Shown piece by piece: positions 43,255-51,309 of a DNA stretch of 60,024 nucleotides (positions are counted from its first letter, which is position 1; each line of letters starts with the position of its first letter). The DNA lies in the NCBI GenBank assembly GCA_944376065.1, contig CALWBL010000017.1, positions 1-60,024 on the forward strand, given 5' to 3'. The stretch is from an uncultured Butyricicoccus sp. GTDB taxonomy: Bacteria > Bacillota > Clostridia > Oscillospirales > Butyricicoccaceae. Both the position numbers and the translations under genes were made by a program. The notes under the pieces are model-generated. The model saw only the letters and a program-made list of their open reading frames with translations. It was not told the origin of the DNA and did not search any database.

Positions 43255-45012
43255 TCATTGACGAATAAATATACCTGTGCAGAAGAGCGGAACTTCACCA
43301 TTCCATCTTACATCCATTCGCAGCACTCCTGCTCTCCTTATATCATCAATCTCAACATCATATGGAAATTCAAATGTTTCTTGCTTGTTATCGAGCAAAT
43401 ATTGCCATTTATTCAAAAATTCTGTTCTTCTATCAGATAAAATAACAGACCATGTGTGTAAAAGACCGGAAACCATATTACTTTTTGTTTTAAGTATATC
43501 ACGCAGATTGTCAGATAAATAATATATATTACTCTGCAAATCTCCAACAAATGCACTAAGACCAAATGAACTATGCATCATTGCCCTAAAAAATGCCTCT
43601 GCATGGAAGCTATGCTGTTGCATGAAATACTCATGAACGCCGACAAGTGGCACTTCTCTAAATGGATAATCACTTTCGGATGAAGATTTGTTAGATTTTT
43701 CCTTGTAAATTCTACGTTTTTCTTCATACATAAGATGGTCTGCTTGAATAATAAGGTTTTCAATCTTTTCATTGCAAATCGGTTTCCATAAATGTCCAAT
43801 CGCAACTTTGGCAATGCTTTTTTGCATTTCATTTTTTATCTGTTCAATTCGTTTTTCAAAATCTTCTTTTTTAATTCTGCTGCAAATAACTACAAATTCA
43901 TCTCCTCCTATACGAAATATATCATCTTTACGAAAATACTTAGAAAACAGCCTATATGAATCCAAAATTAGCTTATCGCCCTCTAAATGCCCTTTTGTAT
44001 CATTTGTTTTTTTCAGCTCCATAACGTCGCCATATATAATCCCTATGCTTTGACTTAAATCCAATTCGGAGATTATTTTTTCCATTGCATGACGATTTCC
44101 TGCACCAGTAAGGCGGTCATAATAACTTATATTGACTATTCTATGGAACAAATCTCTGCTATTCATTATTGATACAATAAAATTCGCCATTACATTTAGC
44201 ATTACCATAACATTGTCTAAAATATCGACCGGAGGGTCGTCAAGACCATAAAATCCTATAATTTTCTTGCGGTAGACTAAAGGGCATACAACAAGAGTGG
44301 TGATATCTTGAGGTTTTAAAATATTATAAACATCTGGACTTGTATATTTTATATCCTCAACATTTTTTATTATTACGCTTTTGTTTTGCCTAAACTGTTT
44401 GTACCAGTCTTCAAGTTCAGCTTTATCAACATCAATTAGATTTCCTTGTTGCACAGAAACCGTATTTGCACACCATTCATATGTGTTTGTTAATACATTA
44501 GCAGATGTTTCCTCAAATATATATGCACGGCCGCCATTGAATGCCTTGCCAAGGTATTCAAGCAGTGAAATTATAGATTTTTCTGGATTTTCCTCGGCAA
44601 GAGCAATCTTGAGTCCTTCATTTACAAGCATTTCATTATTAACAAATGACTTTAAGAGCTGTTCTTGTTGCTGCTGCTCACCCATATCTATTGCAATTTC
44701 CATTCTATAACGTTTTCCATTTTCTTCAAAAATGGTATCTTTTAGCAAAATTTTTTTAGATATGACTGGATTATAATAAGTCCACTCATAAAATTCCCCA
44801 ACATTTATTTTATCATTGGTGCATATGGAACATGGTGCGTTACAACCTTGAAGAATCTCATAACATTTACTATTCTGGAGTTGTTCTATGGACACATTTC
44901 CGAACATTTCACGGGCTTTACGATTCATATACTTAAGCTGGTATGTATCAACATCTGAAACATAAACAATCTCGTTCAGATTTTCATAGACCTCCCACAT
45001 TTTTTCTATCAT
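43255..45012 (-). CDS. PAS-GAF-GGDEF diguanylate cyclase
   Basis: Soluble c-di-GMP synthase candidate of 585 residues. An N-terminal PAS-like module (about 1-110) holds the cluster CYEILQGCNAPCSIC, the same cysteine pattern as in the EAL protein at 14.3 kb. A GAF-like domain follows (about 125-285, with TLVVCPLVYRKKIIGFYGLDDP), then GGDEF (about 295-445) with GAGNRHAM, GDVMELKKTNDTKGH and intact RIGGDEFVVI. An unusual C-terminal extension of about 130 residues has no family I recognise. Ribosome site AGAGGG. Activity is expected from the intact motif; the input signal is unknown. Confidence 0.9.
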   Translation of the reverse strand: MIEKMWEVYENLNEIVYVSDVDTYQLKYMNRKAREMFGNVSIEQLQNSKCYEILQGCNAPCSICTNDKINVGEFYEWTYYNPVISKKILLKDTIFEENGKRYRMEIAIDMGEQQQQEQLLKSFVNNEMLVNEGLKIALAEENPEKSIISLLEYLGKAFNGGRAYIFEETSANVLTNTYEWCANTVSVQQGNLIDVDKAELEDWYKQFRQNKSVIIKNVEDIKYTSPDVYNILKPQDITTLVVCPLVYRKKIIGFYGLDDPPVDILDNVMVMLNVMANFIVSIMNSRDLFHRIVNISYYDRLTGAGNRHAMEKIISELDLSQSIGIIYGDVMELKKTNDTKGHLEGDKLILDSYRLFSKYFRKDDIFRIGGDEFVVICSRIKKEDFEKRIEQIKNEMQKSIAKVAIGHLWKPICNEKIENLIIQADHLMYEEKRRIYKEKSNKSSSESDYPFREVPLVGVHEYFMQQHSFHAEAFFRAMMHSSFGLSAFVGDLQSNIYYLSDNLRDILKTKSNMVSGLLHTWSVILSDRRTEFLNKWQYLLDNKQETFEFPYDVEIDDIRRAGVLRMDVRWNGEVPLFCTGIFIRQ

Positions 45013-45136
45013 AATATACCCTCTTTTCTTAATACAGTCATAAAACTTAATCGTAAATGTGTAAAACTTATATTGTCGAACACTACTATATCATATTTTA
45101 CATTAAATTTCCATTAAAATAAATACATATTATCTA

Positions 45137-45165
45137 TTGACAAAAAAATTTATAAGGTGTATCAT
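45137..45165 (+). promoter_or_regulatory. Promoter of rubrerythrin 2
   Basis: TTGACA, a 17-base spacer ending ATAAGGTG, TATCAT; matches the rubrerythrin 1 promoter in layout and in the AAGGTGTAT word. Confidence 0.8.
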
Positions 45166-45170
45166 GAATA

Positions 45171-45187
45171 CAAACAATTATTATTTG
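45171..45187. promoter_or_regulatory. PerR/Fur-like palindrome at rubrerythrin 2
   Basis: CAAACAATTATTATTTG, inverted at 7 of 8 positions and sharing AATTATTAT with the first gene, placed ten bases after the -10 (nine in gene 1). Confidence 0.45.
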
Positions 45188-45203
45188 CAAAGGAGATTTT
45201 TAT

Positions 45204-45770
45204 ATGAACATCAAGGGTACTCAGACTGAAAAAAACTTATTAGCTGCTTTTAGTGGTGAATCAATGGCAAGAAACAAATATCTATTCTTTGCAGAAAAAG
45301 CCCACAAAGAAGGCAATGACGATATAGCTGAACTATTCGAGCGTATGGCTCAAAACGAAGGCGTTCATGGCAAAATGCTTTTCAAATACCTAAATGGAGT
45401 CAAGGATTCTGCGTCCAACCTTGAAAGTGCAATTTCTGGTGAGTATGGCGAATGGACTTCCATGTATCCTAGCTTTGCTGAGCAAGCTAGAAATGAAGGT
45501 CTTGAGGAAATTGCAATGCTTTTCGATAATATAGCAAAAATCGAAAAAGACCACGAATTTAGATTCATGACTGCCCTTTCTCAGCTATATTCCAAAAATA
45601 AATCGTCAAATCAAAAGCCTATTGAGCTTCCAAAACAAGAAAATACCGTGATTGCTGAAGGTTATCGCTGCATGTTCTGTGGTGCTATTTATGAAACACG
45701 CCCAGATGTTTGCGATGTTTGTGAAGCTATTGGTTCTTTTGAAAAAACAACATATAAAAAATCCGTTTAA
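45204..45770 (+). CDS. Rubrerythrin 2
   Basis: Second rubrerythrin, 188 residues. Helix ligands are AFSGESMARNKY, AQNEGVHGKML, ARNEGLEEIA and AKIEKDHEFRF, and the rubredoxin-like end has CMFCGAIY and CDVCEAIG. It differs from copy 1 by a longer linker rich in Lys/Ser/Gln (about 130-150). Ribosome site AAAGGAG. Its promoter and start-site palindrome closely resemble those of copy 1, so the two are probably co-regulated by oxidative stress. Confidence 0.95.
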   Translation: MNIKGTQTEKNLLAAFSGESMARNKYLFFAEKAHKEGNDDIAELFERMAQNEGVHGKMLFKYLNGVKDSASNLESAISGEYGEWTSMYPSFAEQARNEGLEEIAMLFDNIAKIEKDHEFRFMTALSQLYSKNKSSNQKPIELPKQENTVIAEGYRCMFCGAIYETRPDVCDVCEAIGSFEKTTYKKSV

Positions 45771-45781
45771 TTATATACATA

Positions 45782-45810
45782 AAAAAACGTGCCTTTATGG
45801 CACGTTTTTT
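45782..45810 (+). terminator. Terminator shared by rubrerythrin 2 and the CotH gene
   Basis: Stem AAAAAACGTGCC/GGCACGTTTTTT with loop TTTAT; convergent genes. Confidence 0.9.
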
Positions 45811-45815
45811 CTTTT

Positions 45816-47723
45816 TTAAACTCGCTTTTTGTATAATAATGCAATCACAATACCTAAGCACAAACAAACACATGAAAAGCCAATTTGTAACCACATATCA
45901 GAATTATTGATTGTTTGCGGCATTTCATTTCTACTACTTTGCATTGGATTTTGAAAATCTTTTTGTTGCATAGTTTGCTGTGTATTTTCATTTGTTTGTT
46001 GTAAATCTGACGGTTGCTGAATCATTTGATTTTGTTCCTCTTGCTGCTCTGAAGTGATTGATGATTCTGTTTGCTCATTTGAAACCTCATCACCTTGTAT
46101 AGCCTGTGTATCCTCTTCAGTCTGCATAGTTGGTCTATTCATTCCTCTGCCACCACCCATTGTCATATTTCCGGCATGCATCGTTCCCATATCGGAAATA
46201 CTTATTGATGAGGCATCAATAAAACCATCTTGCGACTGACGTTGTTCATCAGATGTTGCTGGAATTGTACCATTTAATTGACCTGTGACACTCTCTGCCC
46301 TAAGCAAACAAAATTGTTTTAAAGTTTCAATTCCTGTTTCAAACTCCTCATAAGTGCAAAATTTTGTGGGGTCTTGCTCTATATATGGTGCAATTAGCTC
46401 CTTTGTCAAATCTATCATTTGCTCAAAGTACCCGCTGTCAAAATAATCAGATATAAATTGTGCAAAATATGCATGATACAACTGCGTATAAGTTTCATTT
46501 GCGAAAATCCATTCAAGCATTGGTCTTGACTCAACATCACCACCCGAAACAGGTGTATCAATAGGATAATTTACCATACTTGTTGCATCAGAATTGCTTT
46601 CAAACCCGCCAAATGCCAGGTTGTAATCCCATGGAATCATTGACATTTGCCCATCTTCTTCATACAAATAGTAGTTATGAATCATAGAACCAGTATAACT
46701 ATCAAAATTACATACGAAATTATGAACAACAAAGTAACGTATAACTTCATCAATATCCACAATTTCATTTATGTTTTGGTTTTCGCCAAGCTGTTTCAGT
46801 AATTTAATTAAACGCTCTTTATCAGCATCAGTTATATCTGTTTTTGCATTATCAAAGATGTTTGAATAGCTATCAAACGAATCATCAGTATAAATAAGTG
46901 ATACATCATCACTACCCATTGAACGCTCTCCACCTTTGCCGCCGTTGATTTGATTTTGTGGCATTTCAGGTGGACTGTTTGCTGCCATTCGACCTTGTTG
47001 GGATGCATCTGCTGACATATTTTGTGTGATTTCACCTTGTTGTATATCTATTGGGATATTTTCTGGGGGTTCTAAACCTTCAGGTTTTTGACCTCCGCCC
47101 ATATTACCAGTGCTATCTGGTTTGTAAAGTTCACCATAGTCATTGCCATAATTTCTTTCAAGGAATGACTCCTCGACGGCTTCAACCGCTAGATACAGTC
47201 CCCAGTTTTCGCCATTTACTGTAATATTAGCAAAGCTACAAAGCGGAGCATCTACACCAAAATAACCCATCATTTGATAAGTTAAATAATCTTTCATATA
47301 TGTGTTATCTTGTATAATGTTATTTAAACACAACTTATCTAAACCATCATAATTTATACTATTATCATAATGGTCAAATTCGATTTTAAAGCTATATCTA
47401 TCATTTCCATAGCTTTCAACCTGTGTTAGTGAAGTATTGCCCTTTGCTCTGATTGCGACATTTGAAAGTGTTTTACCATCTATTTCAACCGAACAAGTTT
47501 CATATTCCTCATTTGTGCAAGTATCAAGAAATCCTTGCCAATCGTCCATTTCAATATTTATAGTATGAACCTTAGATGTATCAAAAAGTGTTGACTCGTA
47601 TTCTTTTTCATTAGATTTAGACTCAACACCTAATAATTCTGCATTCATAAATAATACAGTCAAAATTACAGCAATCAGTGCAATAACTATACATATTTTA
47701 TTTATATTCTTATTTGTTGACAT
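45816..47723 (-). CDS. CotH kinase-like protein, anchored at both ends
   Basis: Extracytoplasmic protein of 635 residues. TM segments lie at about 9-27 and 607-630, followed by KKRV. The CotH atypical-kinase domain spans about 40-450: VAIRAKGNTSL, RYSFKIEF, YGELYKPDSTGNMGGG, NFDSYTGSMIHNYYLYEE and PWDYNLAFGGFES (metal-binding Asp). Between and after the domain lie Gln/Met/Asn-rich, Gly-poor linkers (about 215-265 and 500-600). Family members phosphorylate coat or surface proteins. It is last in an operon with DUF4956 and VTC proteins, which points to a vegetative surface role and not a spore coat. Ribosome site is weak. Confidence 0.88.
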   Translation of the reverse strand: MSTNKNINKICIVIALIAVILTVLFMNAELLGVESKSNEKEYESTLFDTSKVHTINIEMDDWQGFLDTCTNEEYETCSVEIDGKTLSNVAIRAKGNTSLTQVESYGNDRYSFKIEFDHYDNSINYDGLDKLCLNNIIQDNTYMKDYLTYQMMGYFGVDAPLCSFANITVNGENWGLYLAVEAVEESFLERNYGNDYGELYKPDSTGNMGGGQKPEGLEPPENIPIDIQQGEITQNMSADASQQGRMAANSPPEMPQNQINGGKGGERSMGSDDVSLIYTDDSFDSYSNIFDNAKTDITDADKERLIKLLKQLGENQNINEIVDIDEVIRYFVVHNFVCNFDSYTGSMIHNYYLYEEDGQMSMIPWDYNLAFGGFESNSDATSMVNYPIDTPVSGGDVESRPMLEWIFANETYTQLYHAYFAQFISDYFDSGYFEQMIDLTKELIAPYIEQDPTKFCTYEEFETGIETLKQFCLLRAESVTGQLNGTIPATSDEQRQSQDGFIDASSISISDMGTMHAGNMTMGGGRGMNRPTMQTEEDTQAIQGDEVSNEQTESSITSEQQEEQNQMIQQPSDLQQTNENTQQTMQQKDFQNPMQSSRNEMPQTINNSDMWLQIGFSCVCLCLGIVIALLYKKRV

Positions 47724-47728
47724 AGCGA

Positions 47729-48400
47729 TTAACCCATATATTCGCCGTTGTAGCTTACAAGTACTGCACTTATCACACCTTGCATATTTGCAAGCACATT
47801 TATAAAGTCTGTGTTATCGCCTTTCATACGTATTTCAATATTAAGTTCTATCATATCTTTTTGAGCTGTTTTGCTCTTTACAACAAAACGCTGAACCTGA
47901 TTTTTTAAAAACTCACTTGCAGAAACTTCACTTTCATGATTATTACAACGAATGACAACCATATAAGGGTTGTGGTAAGCCTTTTTATTAGCAAAAACAA
48001 GTAAAATAACACCGATCACAACACTTCCGAAAACTGCAAGCGGAATAAGTCCTGCTGCAAGCACAATACCCGCTGCGATTGACCAGAACAGAAATGCAAT
48101 ATCAAGAGGCTCTTTGATTGCTGTACGGAAACGAACGATTGATAATGCACCAACCATACCAAGTGACAGCACAATATTAGACGTTACAGCTAAAATTACA
48201 AGTGTTGTTATCATTGTAAGTGCTACAAGCGTAACTCCAAAATTGGAAGAATACATAACACCAGAGAATGTTTTTTTATAAACTAAAAATATAAACATTC
48301 CTATTCCAAATGCAAGAACAAGTGCTAAAACAGTGTCAAACACTGATATGCTTGTAATATTTTCCAAGAAACTGGATTTAAAAATATCTTGAAATGTCAT
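47729..48400 (-). CDS. DUF4956 membrane protein
   Basis: Protein of 223 residues with four TM segments in the first 145 residues and a cytosolic alpha/beta domain after it. The conserved core is LGMVGALSIVRFRTAIKEP (about 80-98), typical of DUF4956. Biochemical role unknown; the family regularly accompanies VTC and CotH genes, as here. It lies 5 bases before the CotH gene and 30 bases after the VTC gene. The AAGGAG-type ribosome site (AAAAGGAGT) is good. Confidence 0.88.
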   Translation of the reverse strand: MTFQDIFKSSFLENITSISVFDTVLALVLAFGIGMFIFLVYKKTFSGVMYSSNFGVTLVALTMITTLVILAVTSNIVLSLGMVGALSIVRFRTAIKEPLDIAFLFWSIAAGIVLAAGLIPLAVFGSVVIGVILLVFANKKAYHNPYMVVIRCNNHESEVSASEFLKNQVQRFVVKSKTAQKDMIELNIEIRMKGDNTDFINVLANMQGVISAVLVSYNGEYMG

Positions 48401-48430
48401 AAAAAAACTCCTTTTATTTAATCTTAAAAT

Positions 48431-49096
48431 TTAACCATAGATACGGCAGGCTGCATATTTTGAAAATGCTGTATTTCTTTTTCCTTGTAGCTGCACTATA
48501 TCACGTATCATAGCTGGCAAAAATTCATCCCACTTAACCTCCAAAATAGCGGTTGTGTCTGCTGGTATAGTAACACTCTCAGGATTTAGAAAATCTGTGC
48601 TATAAAGACCCGTTCTGATTTGATGGTCAAGTGTTACTCTTACATTGCCTACAGGATAGACAAATGGCTCTCTAATATAATCAACTATTGTTCTAGGTTT
48701 TAAGCCTTGTGTTTTCATCTTGACAATAAATTCTGTAAGCAAATTTGATTTGTCACCTGTATCTATATCTTCACCTGATAAGATAGCTTTAACTTGTGCA
48801 TTGCTTAGTTTTATCTGCTCTTTACTGCACAAACCATTTATTTTGCTTTTCTTTTCCAATGAAACACTGTCTACGCCATCGTTATAATATCGCAAACGAA
48901 ATTTCTCACGCTTATTTACACCGTTTATCTTTTCTAATAGTGCTTTGTCGTGTAAATTATCAAAATACAAGCTGCGAACTAAATATTGACCATTTTTTGC
49001 ATGGCTATCAGCCATCATAACAGCTTTTAGCCTGCTTCTTAATACAACAAGGTCTGCAAAACTAATCTCATGTTTCAATTCATGTCTAAACTTCAT
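48431..49096 (-). CDS. VTC-domain polyphosphate polymerase-like protein
   Basis: Cytosolic protein of 221 residues with the triphosphate tunnel fold of VTC polyphosphate polymerases. Tunnel residues typical of the family are visible: FRHELKHEI (1-10), RSLYFDN, KFRLRYYN (Arg-x-Arg, about 66), VSLEKKSKINGL (Lys), YIREPFVY, VTLDHQIR and AILEVKWDEFLP (Glu). So catalysis from ATP is plausible, although the bacterial product is unproved. It heads the VTC-DUF4956-CotH operon, behind an activator-type promoter, and lies downstream of a two-component pair. Confidence 0.88.
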   Translation of the reverse strand: MKFRHELKHEISFADLVVLRSRLKAVMMADSHAKNGQYLVRSLYFDNLHDKALLEKINGVNKREKFRLRYYNDGVDSVSLEKKSKINGLCSKEQIKLSNAQVKAILSGEDIDTGDKSNLLTEFIVKMKTQGLKPRTIVDYIREPFVYPVGNVRVTLDHQIRTGLYSTDFLNPESVTIPADTTAILEVKWDEFLPAMIRDIVQLQGKRNTAFSKYAACRIYG

Positions 49097-49133
49097 GTTT
49101 TATCTCCTTTCACGCTCTTTTTAGTTCATGTGT

Positions 49134-49178
49134 ATTATATACACTCAACCTTAGTTATAACTTAGTATTTTACTAAGT
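49134..49178 (-). promoter_or_regulatory. Activator-type promoter of the VTC operon
   Basis: TATAAT (49139-49134) has no proper -35; at that spot lies the edge of a perfect inverted repeat ACTTAGTA-TTT-TACTAAGT (49160-49178). A further CTTAG-like half-site lies between. This is the layout of a promoter that needs a response regulator. Confidence 0.55.
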
Positions 49179-49203
49179 ACACACAAACACCACATATAAC
49201 ACA

Positions 49204-49238
49204 AAAAGACCACACAAAACATTGTTGTGCAGTCTTTT
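49204..49238 (-). terminator. Terminator of the two-component operon
   Basis: Stem AAAAGAC...GTCTTTT with internal CACAA/TTGTG pairing and a small bulge, followed on the minus strand by TGTGTTATATG; the T-tract is weak. Confidence 0.55.
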
Positions 49239-49290
49239 AAGACAGTTATTATGTTGTTTTTTATTTTTGTCACGTAAAATATATGTAAGT

Positions 49291-50520
49291 CTATACTTTA
49301 AATATTATATCAAAATATATTACATCTGGCACTATATAGTGTGCAGTTATTGTTCCTAAATGTGATTTTACTATTGCTTGAGCTACTGAAAGACCTATGC
49401 CATAGCCTCCATTTTTCTGGGTTCGTGCCTCATCTGCACGATAGAATCTATCAAATAATTTTTCAGGCGGCACATCAGGCAACTTATCACATGTATTTTC
49501 AACCTTTATTTTTATATTTTTCTCCTCTTTGCAAAGCGATATCGTAACTAAGCCATTATCATTTGTATATTTAACAGCATTATCAAGCAATATTGAAAGC
49601 AGTTGCATTATACTCTCTTTATTTGCATTTAATATGATTTCTGGCTGTATATTTATTTTAAACGAAATACCTTTTAATTCAAAAGGCTCTGAAAAACTAT
49701 CTGCGACTTCTTTTGCAAGTTCGCTCATTGAAAACGGTTGATATTTTAATGTCTGTTCTTCCATTTTTGATAATAGCAATAAATTTTTCATAAGTCCGTT
49801 TAATCTATCTACTTGCGTTTTTATATTTTTAGTCCACTTATTTTCGCCTTTATATAGCTCCATTGCCTCTGTATTAGCCGAAATTATAGCTAATGGTGTC
49901 TTTATTTCATGACCAGCATTTGTGACAAACTGCTTTTGTTTTTCAATGCTTTCTGCTATTGGACGAATAGCCCGTCTTGACAAAAATATCACCAGCATAA
50001 GCATTAAAGTCCAACAAATTAAACCTAAACCGCCCGACAGTAATAACACCCTTAAATATGAAATTATTTCGGTTGATGTATCTAAAAATACAATAACAGT
50101 TTTTGTACCTGTTTGGCGGACTTCAAAACGATACTTACCAAGTTTACCTTTAGTCTGTCCATCTATACTTTCCACAAGTTCTTTTGCTGTATCTTCATCA
50201 ACTGATGGTATATGACTTACATCTATATTACTTATCTGACCACTTAAATCCAATCTGACTACAAAGAAATTAGATGACATAAATGTATCATGTTCTTCCT
50301 TTGGTCTTATAAAAAACAGCGGTCTGTCATATGGCTTTGCTGGTGGTGCATAACCATACTGTCCGGTTTGACTATCCACAAGCATAGTGAGTGTTCTCTG
50401 TAAATCCCCGCTTATAAGCACCATGTTAGCTATATTTATTGCACCAAGTAAAACTAAAAGCAACACTGAAATTGCTATCATTGCTGTTACAGTAAATTTC
50501 TTTTGCAGAGAGCTAATCAT
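49291..50520 (-). CDS. Sensor histidine kinase
   Basis: Membrane kinase of 409 residues with TM segments at about 11-34 and 155-180 and an extracytoplasmic sensor of about 115 residues between them. The HisKA motif is TNAGHEIKTPLAI (His about 206), followed by the N box LLDNAVKYTND, F box FDRFYRADEA and G box GGYGIGLSVA. I start at ATG 50520 with TTGGAGG in front; this overlaps the regulator's stop by eight bases. An upstream frame to 50562 lies inside the regulator gene. Its probable targets include the VTC operon immediately downstream. Confidence 0.94.
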   Translation of the reverse strand: MISSLQKKFTVTAMIAISVLLLVLLGAINIANMVLISGDLQRTLTMLVDSQTGQYGYAPPAKPYDRPLFFIRPKEEHDTFMSSNFFVVRLDLSGQISNIDVSHIPSVDEDTAKELVESIDGQTKGKLGKYRFEVRQTGTKTVIVFLDTSTEIISYLRVLLLSGGLGLICWTLMLMLVIFLSRRAIRPIAESIEKQKQFVTNAGHEIKTPLAIISANTEAMELYKGENKWTKNIKTQVDRLNGLMKNLLLLSKMEEQTLKYQPFSMSELAKEVADSFSEPFELKGISFKINIQPEIILNANKESIMQLLSILLDNAVKYTNDNGLVTISLCKEEKNIKIKVENTCDKLPDVPPEKLFDRFYRADEARTQKNGGYGIGLSVAQAIVKSHLGTITAHYIVPDVIYFDIIFKV

Positions 50521-51193
50521 TTGATATAACCTCCAAAGAATAACCCGTGTTACGTTTGGCAATGATTTTTATATCTGCGCCGATAGATAGCAAATACTTT
50601 CTAAGATATGAAATATAAACCCAAACTGTTCCTATTTGAGCATCCGTATCATACCCCCAAATTTTTGTTAAAATATCTTCTGATGACAGGTAAATCCCTC
50701 TATTTAGCATTAGTAACTCCATCATTTGATATTCAAGTTTAGGCAGTATAATACTGTTATCACCTACACTTATGGTATGTTTTTGCAAGTTAAGAGATAC
50801 ATTACCGAGTTTTAAAATATCTGGAGTAAATTCCTCTTTGCGGCGTAACATTGCCCTGACTCTTGCTATAAGTTCACCCATTGCAAATGGTTTTGGCAAG
50901 TAATCATCTGCTCCCATATTAAGTCCATCTATTCTGTCTTGAACATCAGCCTTTGCACTTAAAAGTAAAATTGGCACATTTATGCCCGATTTTCTAAGCT
51001 CACAAAGTACATCAAGACCATTCATTTTAGGCATCATTATATCCAGTATTATCCCGTCATACTGTTCGGTTTTTGCAAATTCAAGTGCATCTAATCCATC
51101 ATAAACAGCGTCAACGTTAAATTTATGAAATTCCAGAATATCAACAACAGCCTCTGACATGCTTATTTCATCTTCTGCATATAACAGTTTCAT
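50513..51193 (-). CDS. OmpR-family response regulator
   Basis: Two-domain regulator of 226 residues. The receiver has the acidic pair DE (8-9), the phosphoryl Asp in GIILDIMMPKMNG (about 51), and LSAKAD and PKPFAMGEL (Lys about 101). The winged-helix DNA-binding domain (about 128-224) has LPKLEYQMMELLMLNRG and GTVWVYISYLRKYL. It overlaps the kinase gene. A 13-bp perfect inverted repeat lies over its own promoter. Confidence 0.95.
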   Translation of the reverse strand: MKLLYAEDEISMSEAVVDILEFHKFNVDAVYDGLDALEFAKTEQYDGIILDIMMPKMNGLDVLCELRKSGINVPILLLSAKADVQDRIDGLNMGADDYLPKPFAMGELIARVRAMLRRKEEFTPDILKLGNVSLNLQKHTISVGDNSIILPKLEYQMMELLMLNRGIYLSSEDILTKIWGYDTDAQIGTVWVYISYLRKYLLSIGADIKIIAKRNTGYSLEVISND

Positions 51194-51228
51194 TTTATCA
51201 ATGTTCCTTTATCTCAAGTTTTAAATAC

Positions 51229-51234
51229 ATTATA
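51229..51234 (-). promoter_or_regulatory. -10 of the two-component operon
   Basis: TATAAT, 36 bases before the regulator ATG. No consensus -35; its place (51252-51257) is inside the inverted repeat listed next. Confidence 0.5.
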
Positions 51235-51242
51235 ACATTTGA

Positions 51243-51275
51243 ATATGTTGTTTTAATGTCTATAAAACAACATAT
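51243..51275. repeat. Perfect 13-bp inverted repeat upstream of the response regulator
   Basis: ATATGTTGTTTTA and TAAAACAACATAT around a 7-base spacer. It covers the -35 region and is a likely operator for autoregulation. A second, wobble-rich hairpin (about 51276-51302) adjoins it. It could also form an RNA hairpin after the upstream GGDEF gene, but no T-tract follows. Confidence 0.65.
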
Positions 51276-51309
51276 CCCCTGCAACATGTAAACATTACAG
51301 AGGATAATA

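Noticed and set aside
45816..47723. CotH as a spore-coat gene
   Set aside because: The protein is membrane-anchored at both ends and sits in a VTC-DUF4956 operon, so a surface role in growing cells is more likely.
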